A stretch of DNA of 64,000 nucleotides. It comes from Roseovarius gaetbuli (GTDB lineage Bacteria; Pseudomonadota; Alphaproteobacteria; Rhodobacterales; Rhodobacteraceae). The notes beneath the pieces were generated by a model, which ran no database searches, was not told where the DNA came from, and saw nothing but the letters and a program-made list of their open reading frames with translations. The translations under genes and the position numbers were made by a program. Of this stretch, positions 35,347-45,265 are shown piece by piece (position 1 is the stretch's first letter; each line of letters starts with the position of its first letter). The stretch is taken from positions 62,001 to 126,000 of the forward strand of contig NZ_FWFJ01000001.1 of NCBI RefSeq assembly GCF_900172365.1, read 5' to 3'.

Positions 35347-35783
35347 GCGGGCGGCGTCATCCTTTGACGCGCCATCGCGCTATCGCGGTCTGTGACCCCC
35401 AAAAGGTTCGAGACCAGACGCAAAAGCGCGTCCTCGTCGGCCTCACGTACACCATCGGCAAGAACGACCTGCCAAAGCGCCTCGATCACGCCAAGGCGGT
35501 CCTCATAGGGCACCGCATCCTTGATCGCGCGGGTAAAGCGCACGGTATCGGGGGCCTCGGCCTCAAGATATTCGGCCTGCTGGCGCAGGTCCTCGGCCTC
35601 GGGTTTCGAGAGGCCATAGCGCGCGGCAATGATCCGGGTGATGCGAATGATTTCATCGGCGGAGTAATCGCCATCGCTGCGCGCGACGCGCACCAAAAGG
35701 GCCGACAGGGCGAGCCGAGCATCCGCAACGGCCAGAGGTTCCGGGGCTGGTTGCACCAGCTTTTTGAGAAATTCACCAAACAT
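35343..35783 (-). CDS. TerB-family protein 1
   Basis: The 146-residue all-helical protein matches the TerB/DUF533-like tellurite-resistance family (ALLVRVARSDGDYSADEIIRITRIIAARYGLS and IEALWQVVLADGVREADEDALLRLVSNLLG), with the acidic pairs thought to bind metal. It is probably cytosolic and of unknown physiological role. It follows a paralogue by 42 bp and is coupled to the PhnD-like gene by an ATGA overlap. No TerC, TerD or TerZ genes are nearby, so classical tellurite resistance is not implied. Confidence 0.82.
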   Translation of the reverse strand: MFGEFLKKLVQPAPEPLAVADARLALSALLVRVARSDGDYSADEIIRITRIIAARYGLSKPEAEDLRQQAEYLEAEAPDTVRFTRAIKDAVPYEDRLGVIEALWQVVLADGVREADEDALLRLVSNLLGVTDRDSAMARQRMTPPA

Positions 35784-35825
35784 GCCCTAGGTATAGGGCG
35801 CAAGGACAGCCGGGCCAATGGTAAT

Positions 35826-36263
35826 TTAGCTATTTTCGGCCAAGGCGCGCGCGGTGTCGCTATCGGCATGGCTCAGGCCCATGGCCTCGCGGGCGACGTC
35901 AAGCACCTGCAGCTCTTCGGGCTGGCTTGCGCCGTCCGACAACACCACTTCCCAGAGGGCCTCAAGCGCGTTGACGCGGGTCTCGATGCTGACGGTTTCG
36001 CGGATCAGATGGGCAAAGCGCTCGGTATCGGGCGCGGCATGTTCCAGCTTTTCACAGGTGGCGCGCATCTTGGCCGCCTCGATCGGCTTGAGCCCGTAAA
36101 GCCGCGCCAAAAGCCGGTCGATCCGCTTGATTTCCGCCACCTCGTAGTGATGGTCAGACTTGGCCACGCGCACCATGAGGGCGCCAAGCGCAAGCTTTTC
36201 ATCCGGCTCGGGAAGAGGAACGGGTTTGGGGGCAGAAAAGGCCTTCAGAATCCTGTTTATCAT
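35826..36263 (-). CDS. TerB-family protein 2
   Basis: The 145-residue protein is a tandem paralogue of the downstream TerB-like gene: ALMVRVAKSDHHYEVAEIKRIDRLLARLYGL and LEALWEVVLSDGASQPEELQVLDVAREAMGLS align along the full length. The duplication looks old, since the two are clearly diverged. It is first of a three-gene minus-strand group ending in the PhnD-like gene. Confidence 0.82.
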   Translation of the reverse strand: MINRILKAFSAPKPVPLPEPDEKLALGALMVRVAKSDHHYEVAEIKRIDRLLARLYGLKPIEAAKMRATCEKLEHAAPDTERFAHLIRETVSIETRVNALEALWEVVLSDGASQPEELQVLDVAREAMGLSHADSDTARALAENS

Positions 36264-36446
36264 GGTCTCAGATTAGCCCCGAATCCAACGGCCCCCAAGG
36301 AAATTCTAGGCAGGGCCAACAGGAAATTTCCTGGAAAACGAACCGATCGTTCCCAAAGCCCCAAAGGCGTCACAATTGCTCCAAAGAAAACGCGCTTTGT
36401 CCGGCCAATTTGCATGCACTTGATTTTATTACAGACGGAGCGCTTT

Positions 36447-37025
36447 ATGCCCACGCCCGAATCTTTCGACTGGTCGGCGACCACCGAGGTTGATCACCTG
36501 ACACAGGCGCGCACGCTTTCGGCGGACGATCTGCGCGATATGGTCAAGAGTTATGACTGGGCGCATTACCCGGATGTTGTTCTGGGCTGGGCGATGGCGC
36601 AAAAGGGGATTGATCTCTGCTCGGCCATGTCCGCATTTTTCAACGGCGAGCCGGAACGCTTTAATTACATGCCCAAAGGCCATGTGCCCGAGACCCATCG
36701 TGGCGCCGCGCGGGTGCTCGACAATATCTGTTTGCGCATCAACAGCGGGTTCTATCTTGTCTATCCCGGACATGCCCCCAAATACCGTGACAAGCTCATG
36801 AAATGGCTGGAGTATCAAAGCAGCGACCGCGCCGAAGGGCGCCGCGGTCGCTGGATTCTGGATGAACGTATTCTTGAGCCGATGCTAAAGGACGCGCTAC
36901 GCTTTGATCGCTCGACCGAGGCCGACCGCTATCAAAAGCCAAGCCTCTGGCGCGATCTGCTGAGTCCGATTCTGTCACTCGGGGTTGACCGTCGGCTATT
37001 GAAACACAAACCACCGCGCGGCTGA
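36447..37025 (+). CDS. DUF4274-like hypothetical protein
   Basis: The 192-residue protein contains SYDWAHYPDVVLGWAMAQKGIDLCSAMSAFFNGEPERFNY (residues about 32-72), a pattern I associate with DUF4274, followed by a helical second half of unknown character. No signal or membrane segment is seen. ATG 36447 is preceded by CGGAGCG. The 183-bp upstream gap, AT-rich near the gene, should hold its promoter. It converges on pyrG with 16 bp between. The function is unknown. Confidence 0.65.
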   Translation: MPTPESFDWSATTEVDHLTQARTLSADDLRDMVKSYDWAHYPDVVLGWAMAQKGIDLCSAMSAFFNGEPERFNYMPKGHVPETHRGAARVLDNICLRINSGFYLVYPGHAPKYRDKLMKWLEYQSSDRAEGRRGRWILDERILEPMLKDALRFDRSTEADRYQKPSLWRDLLSPILSLGVDRRLLKHKPPRG

Positions 37026-37041
37026 GCGCGCGAAACGCGAG

Positions 37042-38685
<1,644 letters not shown>

Positions 38686-38696
38686 GCGCGTGGCGC

Positions 38697-38770
38697 CCCC
38701 CGTGATTTCTTTTGTGTGATATGCGGTAAAGCGCCCAGACCGGCCATCAAAAGACCGAGGCATCACGGGG
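38697..38770 (-). repeat. Inverted repeat in the pyrG leader
   Basis: CCCCGTGAT at 38697-38705 and ATCACGGGG at 38762-38770 can pair across about 56 nt in the untranslated region between secG and pyrG. It may fold the leader mRNA; no regulatory role is shown. Confidence 0.35.
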
Positions 38771-38856
38771 CTCAACCCTTATAGGATTCGCAACAATAGC
38801 GCAAGCCAACCGCAAGATGATGTTGCGGCACTGGTTTTGCTATCAATTCTTTGTGG

Positions 38857-39213
38857 TTAGTCGGCGGTCGGCGTCAAGGGGGCCGTATCGCCACTCGGCG
38901 GCGGCAAAAGCGTGTCGGCGTCGGGCAGGGCGGGAACGCTCGCCTCGGGGGCGGGCGGCGCATCGGTCAGACGATCAAGCACCGAAACCCCGGCCGCATT
39001 CTGCGCCGCGATGATCGTCAGGGTGATCGAGGTCACGATAAAGGCCGCAGCCAGAATCCAGGTCACCTTGCCAAGCGCCGTGGCCGCCGCGCGCCCGCTT
39101 ACGGCACCGCCACCGCCCATGCCCAGACCGCCCCCTTCCGAACGCTGCAAAAGCACAACACCAATCAGCGCGATTGCCAGAAGAAGATGGATGGTAAGGA
39201 CGACGTTTTCCAT
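38857..39213 (-). CDS. secG: Preprotein translocase subunit SecG
   Basis: The 118-residue protein has two hydrophobic helices (VVLTIHLLLAIALIGVVLLQ and TWILAAAFIVTSITLTIIA) joined by the Gly-rich RSEGGGLGMGGGG segment typical of SecG, and an alphaproteobacterial Pro/Ala-rich C-terminal extension. It is an accessory part of the SecYEG channel. It lies 171 bp upstream of pyrG. Confidence 0.93.
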   Translation of the reverse strand: MENVVLTIHLLLAIALIGVVLLQRSEGGGLGMGGGGAVSGRAAATALGKVTWILAAAFIVTSITLTIIAAQNAAGVSVLDRLTDAPPAPEASVPALPDADTLLPPPSGDTAPLTPTAD

Positions 39214-39466
39214 GAAGCACGGGCCTGTAAGTTAGCTTGGTCAGCCGCTATCTATGCAATTCCGCCAGTCCCCGCAACCCGGCAATGTCGATGTGATAGG
39301 ACTTGGCGGAGTGAGGGTCTGTTTTTTGGACCTGCCTGTGTCGGCATGGCAGCCTTGCAAACCGGGATGATGACGCGGGGCAACGGCGGCTCTGCGGGAC
39401 AAGGACGCAGCGGACGTTCGATGTTATCTCACCAAAGACCGCTTCAACGCACCGGCAAGGGGCAGG
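39214..39466. other. Gap between secG and the accessory gene
   Basis: This 253-bp stretch shows no convincing coding frame. Composition changes along it, and together with the next gene it may be the edge of an inserted segment. Confidence 0.35.
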
Positions 39467-40228
39467 CTATTCAAGATGCGGTGAACCAGTTCGACGGTCC
39501 CAGACCATTGCCCAAAATTGCTGATCCCAATTCGTTTGGTGGCCGTCAAGGTAGCGGGATTTCCCTAGCGCGTCTCCAAGACGAGAAACAATTCCATAAA
39601 ATTTCGTGTCCTCGGACCCGCAGTTAGCAAGCCAAATACGCCCGAGAGTGTAATTCAGGATCGAGTGATACAGCGTTATTCGGGTGGCTTTTTGAGGGTC
39701 ATAGACGATCGGCCCACTTTCAATACACGCAGTGCTCTCTCCGGGATTGGCAAAGTGCAAACGACTTTGCCACTGAGCCAATTGCGAAGTGTAATGTGCA
39801 TATGGCTGGACGGCTCCTGCCAGCTTAGCCATGAAGTCTTCCCAACTCTCCGACCAAAGTCCCGCACCATAGGAAGGCCATACTTCCCTAGCAAGCCACT
39901 GGCGGATTTTGCCGGGCGACGCTTTGCCCTTCAACCAGTCTTCTAGGATGGCTTCTCGGCCATTCGTTCGGCACATGCCCAGCTCAATTATTGCCAGCGC
40001 TTCAATGCAATATCGGGTTTGGGAAAGCGCGTTGGCGTGAATGCCTGCCTTGTTGGCTTCGTAAGCGATTTCCATGGCATGCACAAAAAAATAAACGGCT
40101 TCCTGCGGCGCCAAAGATAGGTGAGTTGGCAGACCATGCGATTTGATCGCCGCAGCAACTCTCTGGTGGACGGGATCGAATGCTTCCTCGGCCCTAGTAA
40201 ACCAATCTGGTATGTCGCGTTCAGCCAA
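39467..40228 (-). CDS. Hypothetical protein in a probable accessory islet
   Basis: The 253-residue frame starts at TTG 40228, with AAAGGGA 7 nt upstream; no early in-frame ATG exists. The protein is helix-rich with many Trp and Tyr (WFTRAEEAFDPVHQRVAAAIKSHG; YCIEALAIIELGMCRTNGREAILEDWL; LYHSILNYTLGRIWLANCG). No family is recognised, and no signal or membrane segment is seen. Codon use is less GC-biased than in pyrG or purA on either side, suggesting acquisition by transfer. It stands alone between secG and an inner-membrane protein gene that in relatives I would expect to be near each other. Confidence 0.65.
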   Translation of the reverse strand: MAERDIPDWFTRAEEAFDPVHQRVAAAIKSHGLPTHLSLAPQEAVYFFVHAMEIAYEANKAGIHANALSQTRYCIEALAIIELGMCRTNGREAILEDWLKGKASPGKIRQWLAREVWPSYGAGLWSESWEDFMAKLAGAVQPYAHYTSQLAQWQSRLHFANPGESTACIESGPIVYDPQKATRITLYHSILNYTLGRIWLANCGSEDTKFYGIVSRLGDALGKSRYLDGHQTNWDQQFWAMVWDRRTGSPHLE

Positions 40229-40382
40229 TCAACTATCCCTTTTCGTTCGTGGCCTTGGAATAACGCTAGCTGGAGTTCTTGTCACGCTCATGGCAGCGCG
40301 GACATAAGCCGAACTACATGCGCATCGCAGCATTCGTCACATTAGAGCTCCCACCAGCCGTTGCCCGAGACATTATCGCCGC

Positions 40383-40778
40383 TCACTCATCCACGTCATC
40401 CATATCCGCCTGACCCGACAGCTTGCGGCGCACGTGGCTCCAGCTCAGGCCAATGCCAAGCACCAGCGACAGCGCCAGAAGCCCGAGCCAGACGTTGACC
40501 GACGGATTATCCAGTCGCAGGATGCCATAGTCGTAAAGCACCCACAGCAGGGCTGCGGCGATGGCCATGACAAGCCCCATACCAAAGCCGCCAATCGAGC
40601 GCAGCGTGGCGCGCAGGTAAATGATATATCCCACCAACAAGAGTAGCCCCAGCAACACGGTCAGCGGCATCTGATCGCCAAACCCCGTCTGCGCCCAGGT
40701 CACGTAATTCCACTCGGTCGGATTGAACGTCGCCGACAACAGGCCAAAGGCCATCGCCCAACGCAAAACAAAGCCCAT
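40383..40778 (-). CDS. Small inner-membrane protein (possibly DUF6524)
   Basis: The 131-residue protein has four hydrophobic segments (MGFVLRWAMAFGLLSATFNP; LTVLLGLLLLVGYIIYL; GLVMAIAAALLWVLYD; WLGLLALSLVLGIGLSW) and an acidic C-terminus. ATG 40778 follows AAAGGATC. I tentatively match it to a roseobacter membrane family named DUF6524. It is divergent from purA with 143 bp between. Function is unknown. Confidence 0.75.
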   Translation of the reverse strand: MGFVLRWAMAFGLLSATFNPTEWNYVTWAQTGFGDQMPLTVLLGLLLLVGYIIYLRATLRSIGGFGMGLVMAIAAALLWVLYDYGILRLDNPSVNVWLGLLALSLVLGIGLSWSHVRRKLSGQADMDDVDE

Positions 40779-40921
40779 CCGTCGATCCTTTCCCGTCAAT
40801 CCCCCCTGATTTGCCGCAGGCGCCATCCCCTGTCTAGGGGCTGCGGCGATTTAGTGGTTTCGCCCGCCGCTGCGCGCCGCTATACGGGCTCCGGTTTTGA
40901 CCAAATGCCGAGAGGATAATC

Positions 40922-42217
40922 ATGGCAAATGTCGTCGTAGTCGGTGCCCAGTGGGGCGACGAGGGAAAAGGCAAGCTTGTGGACTGGCTGAGCGAGCGCG
41001 CCGATGTGATCGCGCGCTTTCAGGGCGGTCATAATGCGGGCCACACGCTTGTCATTGATGGCGAGGTCTTCAAGCTCAATGCGCTGCCTTCGGGCGTGGT
41101 GCGGGGCGGCAAGCTTAGCGTGATTGGCAATGGCGTGGTGCTCGACCCTTGGCATCTGGTCAAGGAAATTGCCTCGATCCGCAAGCAGGGTGTCGAAATC
41201 ACCCCCGAAACGCTGATGATCGCGGAGAACACGCCGCTGATCCTGCCGATCCACGGCGAGCTTGACCGCGCCCGCGAAGAGGTCGCAAGCAAGGGAACCA
41301 AGATCGGCACCACCGGGCGCGGCATCGGCCCCGCCTATGAAGACAAGGTCGGGCGCCGCTCTGTCCGGGTGGCCGATCTGGCCGACGAGGCGACCCTGGT
41401 GGCACGGGTGGATCGCGCGCTTCAGCATCATGATCCGCTGCGCAAGGGGCTTGGGATTGATCCGATCGACCGCGACGCGCTGATCGCCCAACTCAGAGAG
41501 ATCGCGCCGGAAATCCTGCAATACGCCGCGCCGGTCTGGAAGCTGCTGAACGAAAAGCGCCGGGCCGGCAAACGCATCCTGTTTGAGGGCGCACAAGGCG
41601 CGCTGCTCGACATCGACTTTGGCACCTATCCGTTCGTCACCTCGTCAAACGTGATCGCAGGGCAGGCGGCCACCGGAACCGGCATCGGGCCGGGTTCGAT
41701 CGACTACGTGCTTGGCATCGTCAAGGCCTATACCACCCGCGTCGGCGAGGGGCCTTTCCCGACCGAGCTTGAGGATGAAGACGGTATTCGCCTTGGCACG
41801 CGCGGCCATGAATTCGGCACCGTCACCGGGCGCAAGCGCCGCTGCGGCTGGTTTGATGCCTGCCTCGTGCGCCAGACCTGCGCCACCTCGGGCGTCAACG
41901 GCATTGCCCTGACCAAGCTTGACGTCCTCGATGGCTTCGAGACCCTCAAGATCTGCGTCGCCTACGACCTTGACGGCAAACGGCTTGACTATCTGCCGAC
42001 CGCCGCCGAGCAACAGGCCCGCTGCACGCCCATTTACGAGGAAATGCCGGGGTGGTCGGATTCGACCGAAGGCGCACGGAGCTGGGCCGACCTGCCGGCC
42101 GAGGCCATCAAATATGTCCGCCGCGTCGAAGAGTTGATTGATTGCCCCGTGGCCCTACTTTCAACCTCACCCGAGCGCGAGGATACCATCCTCGTGACCG
42201 ACCCCTTCGCGGATTGA
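40922..42217 (+). CDS. purA: Adenylosuccinate synthetase
   Basis: The 431-residue protein starts with the GTP-binding [20 protein letters not shown], has [10 protein letters not shown] and [14 protein letters not shown] (IMP binding), [22 protein letters not shown], and the C-terminal GTP base motif region. It joins IMP and aspartate to adenylosuccinate in AMP synthesis. GAGAGGA precedes the ATG. A small DUF2842 gene follows 8 bp later in the same operon. Confidence 0.97.
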   Translation: MANVVVVGAQWGDEGKGKLVDWLSERADVIARFQGGHNAGHTLVIDGEVFKLNALPSGVVRGGKLSVIGNGVVLDPWHLVKEIASIRKQGVEITPETLMIAENTPLILPIHGELDRAREEVASKGTKIGTTGRGIGPAYEDKVGRRSVRVADLADEATLVARVDRALQHHDPLRKGLGIDPIDRDALIAQLREIAPEILQYAAPVWKLLNEKRRAGKRILFEGAQGALLDIDFGTYPFVTSSNVIAGQAATGTGIGPGSIDYVLGIVKAYTTRVGEGPFPTELEDEDGIRLGTRGHEFGTVTGRKRRCGWFDACLVRQTCATSGVNGIALTKLDVLDGFETLKICVAYDLDGKRLDYLPTAAEQQARCTPIYEEMPGWSDSTEGARSWADLPAEAIKYVRRVEELIDCPVALLSTSPEREDTILVTDPFAD

Positions 42218-42225
42218 GGACAAAC

Positions 42226-42450
42226 ATGGCCCTAAGCTACAAGGCGCGCCGCCGCTGGTCTCTGGTGATTTTGCTGATCGGAATGCCCGCCTATGTGGTG
42301 GCAGCCGTTAGCGTGATCGGCCTGCTGGAGCGGCCCGCCATGTGGCTGGAACTCTTGATCTATGTCGCTCTTGGCATTGTCTGGATTCTGCCGTTCAAGT
42401 TCGTTTTCAAGGGCGTCGGTCAGGCCGATCCCGACGGCCCTGACAAATAA
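42226..42450 (+). CDS. DUF2842 family small membrane protein
   Basis: The 74-residue protein has two hydrophobic segments (WSLVILLIGMPAYVVAAVSVIGLL and LELLIYVALGIVWILPFKFVF) with a short basic N-terminus, matching the alphaproteobacterial DUF2842 family. The ATG at 42226 follows GAGGACAAAC and is 8 bp after purA. Its role is unknown. Confidence 0.85.
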   Translation: MALSYKARRRWSLVILLIGMPAYVVAAVSVIGLLERPAMWLELLIYVALGIVWILPFKFVFKGVGQADPDGPDK

Positions 42451-42471
42451 TCGCTCGACGCCCAACCGCTA

Positions 42472-42528
42472 TTTCTTCTTGGCCCAAATACTCAAATTCC
42501 GGCGCGCGCCTCTAAAGGCCTGCGCCGG
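42472..42528 (-). repeat. Small interspersed repeat, copy 1 (hairpin plus GAGTATTT...AAGAAGAA)
   Basis: Read on the minus strand, a hairpin (CCGGCGC with GCGCCGG and an inner GGC/GCC) is followed after 5 nt by GAGTATTT, a 6-nt variable part and AAGAAGAA. It lies between two converging genes and probably also acts as their terminator. Confidence 0.65.
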
Positions 42529-42536
42529 AAATCTTG

Positions 42537-44945
42537 TCAGCCCCGCATTCGCACAGCATCCGCATCAAAGAGCGGCTCGGTGATCAAAGTGGCCGGATAG
42601 CGCTCCCCCAAAATCTCGATCTCGGCGGTCAGACCCGCCACGGCCTGATCTGCGGGAACAAGCCCGAGGGCGATGGATTTTTCGGCGTGATGCGAATAGC
42701 CGCCCGAGGTGCAAAATCCTTGCACGTCGCCCTCGATCCAGATCGGCTCATATCCGTTGACATCCGCGTCCTCGGCCTTGACTTCGAAGGCGACAAGCTT
42801 GCGTTTCGCGCCCGTCTCACGCTCGGCCTCGGCCGCCGCGCGACCGATGAAGTCGGCGGCTTTGGTGAAGCTGATAAAGCGGTCCATGCCGGTCTCGGCC
42901 GGGGTGTAATCCGGCGAAAACTCGTTCATCCAGGAGCCAAAAAAGCGGTCCAGCCGCAAGGACATCATCGCGCGCATGCCAAAGGGGCGCATGCCGTGGG
43001 CTTGCCCCTCGCGCCAGAGCACATCCCAAAGCGCGCGTTGCGCCATCGGATCGCAAAAGATTTCATAGCCAAGATCGCCGGTATAGCTGACCCGCTGCAC
43101 CAGACAGTCGACCATGCCGATGGTGGCGCGGTGGATGTCCATGAATTTCATCTCCTCAACCCGGTCACGGGTCACCGCCACCAGAACCTCGCGCGCTTTC
43201 GGCCCGGCGATCTGAAACCCGTTCAGGCGGTCGCTGACATTCTCGACGCGCACATCTTCGGCGTCATTCATCGCGAACCAACGCATGTGAAACGCCTGCG
43301 CGCCGTAAGATGCGGTCAACCGAAAGGTTTCGTCGTTGAGACAAGACACCGTGAAATCGCCCCAAAGCCTGCCCCTGGGCGAAAGCATCGGCGTCAGCGA
43401 CAGGCGCCCCGGTTTGGGAATGCGCCCGGCCATGATCCGGTCAAGCCAGGCGCGCGCGCCGGTGCCGGTGACAAGGTATTTGCCGAAATTGTGCACCTCG
43501 TTGATGCCGACGGCGCCGCGCACGGCGGCAACCTCGCGGGCCGTCGCCTCCCAGGCGTTCGAGCGGCGGAAGGACGGGGTTTCAAAGCGCGGCTCATCGC
43601 CTGTGGCAAAGTAATTGACCACCTCAAGCCCGTATTGCGCGCCCCAGACCGCGCCCATGCCGTCAAACACGTCATACATCGGGGTTTGGCGCAGCGGGCG
43701 CGCGGCGGGAAGTTCTTCGTTGGGGTAGCTCACGGAAAAGCGTTTCTGGTAATTCTCGATCACCTTGGGGCGGGTATAACCCGGCGTGATCCAGTCGCCA
43801 AAGCGCGCCACATCCATCGCCGTTACATCGCGCTCGCATTCGCCTGATGTCATCCATTGCGCCAGCATGAGACCGACGCCGCCGCCCTGGCTGAACCCGG
43901 CCATGACGCCGCAGGCCGACCAATAGCCGCGCATCCCTGGCACCGGACCCACCAGAGGGTTGCCGTCGGGCGCAAAGGTGAAGGGGCCGTGGATCACCGA
44001 TTTGACCCCGGCCTTTTCCAGCACCGGAAAGCGGCGATAGGCAAATTCGATGCTGGCCTCGATCTTGTCGAGGTTGTCGGGCAAGAGCTCATGTCCAAAC
44101 TCCCACGGGGTGCCATCCACCGCCCAGGGTTTGCAGGGTTGCTCGTAAAACCCGATGCAGAGGCCGCGGCCTTCCTGACGCAGATAGCTTTCGCCGGCGG
44201 GGTCCATCACATGCGGATGTTCCGCGTCACGCTCATAAATCTCGGGGATCTCGTCGGTGACGATATATTGGTGCTCCATCGGGTGCAGCGGCAGGTAAAC
44301 CCCGGCCATCGCCGCCACTTCACGCGCCCAGAGCCCGCCGGCATTCACCACATGCTCGGTATGCACGGTGCCCTTGTCGGTGACCACGTCCCAAGTGCCA
44401 TCGCCGCGCTGTTTCGTTTCGCGCACCATGCAATGGGTTTCAATCAACGCGCCACCCATCCGCGCGGCGCGTGCATAGGCATGGGTGGTGCCCGAGGGAT
44501 CAAGATGACCGTCGAGCGGATCATAGAGCCCGCCAAGGATGCCGTCGATATTGGTCACCGGCGCGATTTTGGCGATTTCCTCGGGGGTGACGATATGGGT
44601 GTCAAGCCCCATGTAGCGATGCTTGGCGCGCTCGGCCAAAAGCATGTCAAACCGGTCGCGATTGTCCGCCAGGGTCACGCCACCGACGTGATGCAGCCCG
44701 CAGGACATGCCGGTGATCTCTTCGAGTTCCTTGTAAAGGCGGATGGTATAGCCCTGAAGCGCGGCCATGTTGGTATCGCCATTGAGCGTGTGAAACCCGC
44801 CTGCGGCGTGCCAAGTGCTTCCCGAGGTCAGCTCGGAGCGTTCAAGTAGAATCACATCGGACCAGCCAAGCTTGGTCAGGTGATAAAGCACCGAACAGCC
44901 GACGACACCGCCGCCGATCACGACGACGCGGGTGGTGGTTTTCAT
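42537..44945 (-). CDS. Dimethylglycine/sarcosine dehydrogenase-like FAD oxidoreductase A
   Basis: The 802-residue protein has an N-terminal DAO domain (VVVIGGGVVGCSVLYHL), the GSTWHAAG segment whose His carries covalent FAD in DMGDH/SARDH, a central FAO_M part, and C-terminal GCV_T folate-binding domains (about 435-790). It would demethylate a methylated amine such as dimethylglycine, passing the methyl unit to tetrahydrofolate. AAGGAGG precedes the ATG. It is divergent from a paralogue of almost equal length. The exact substrate is not determinable. Confidence 0.88.
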   Translation of the reverse strand: MKTTTRVVVIGGGVVGCSVLYHLTKLGWSDVILLERSELTSGSTWHAAGGFHTLNGDTNMAALQGYTIRLYKELEEITGMSCGLHHVGGVTLADNRDRFDMLLAERAKHRYMGLDTHIVTPEEIAKIAPVTNIDGILGGLYDPLDGHLDPSGTTHAYARAARMGGALIETHCMVRETKQRGDGTWDVVTDKGTVHTEHVVNAGGLWAREVAAMAGVYLPLHPMEHQYIVTDEIPEIYERDAEHPHVMDPAGESYLRQEGRGLCIGFYEQPCKPWAVDGTPWEFGHELLPDNLDKIEASIEFAYRRFPVLEKAGVKSVIHGPFTFAPDGNPLVGPVPGMRGYWSACGVMAGFSQGGGVGLMLAQWMTSGECERDVTAMDVARFGDWITPGYTRPKVIENYQKRFSVSYPNEELPAARPLRQTPMYDVFDGMGAVWGAQYGLEVVNYFATGDEPRFETPSFRRSNAWEATAREVAAVRGAVGINEVHNFGKYLVTGTGARAWLDRIMAGRIPKPGRLSLTPMLSPRGRLWGDFTVSCLNDETFRLTASYGAQAFHMRWFAMNDAEDVRVENVSDRLNGFQIAGPKAREVLVAVTRDRVEEMKFMDIHRATIGMVDCLVQRVSYTGDLGYEIFCDPMAQRALWDVLWREGQAHGMRPFGMRAMMSLRLDRFFGSWMNEFSPDYTPAETGMDRFISFTKAADFIGRAAAEAERETGAKRKLVAFEVKAEDADVNGYEPIWIEGDVQGFCTSGGYSHHAEKSIALGLVPADQAVAGLTAEIEILGERYPATLITEPLFDADAVRMRG

Positions 44946-45265
44946 GGCGGGCCTCCTTGCGGGTTTTTAGGTTCAGAGTGAAGCCCTGTTGGGGGCGTGC
45001 ATGCACATTTGCGACAGATAATGTCGTTTGTCTTGGCTGACCTGGGTTTTCCAGGTGGAGCGGCTGCGCCGCGCTGCCTATGCTTTGATGAGGGGCGCTG
45101 CCCCTCAAACTCCCCGGAGTATTTACACTAAGAAGAAGGCGAATCGGCGCGCGCGAGAAAAGCCGGAAGATGGAACCACAACGACAGAACATGTCGGAGA
45201 CTGGCAATTAAAGGCGCTGCGTGGTCTTCAATATGGCGCAAGGACATAAAGCCAAGGGAAGACCC
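44946..45265. other. Divergent intergenic region between the two dehydrogenases
   Basis: This 320-bp region must contain both divergent promoters. It also holds copy 2 of the interspersed repeat (45089-45140). No operator palindrome was recognised outside the repeat. Confidence 0.5.
45089..45140 (+). repeat. Small interspersed repeat, copy 2
   Basis: A perfect hairpin (TGAGGGGC and GCCCCTCA, loop GCT, 45089-45107) is followed by a C-rich spacer, GAGTATTT, a variable 6 nt and AAGAAGAAG. It matches copies at 42472 and 52384 in layout and in the downstream motif. Confidence 0.65.

Noticed and set aside
35343-36263. Tellurite-resistance operon
   Set aside because: Only TerB-like genes are present; terC, terD and terZ are missing, so resistance is not supported.
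42534-43847. 437-codon open frame antisense to dehydrogenase A
   Set aside because: Shadow of a GC-rich gene; composition is His/Gly/Arg-rich with no domain, and the opposite frame encodes a complete enzyme.
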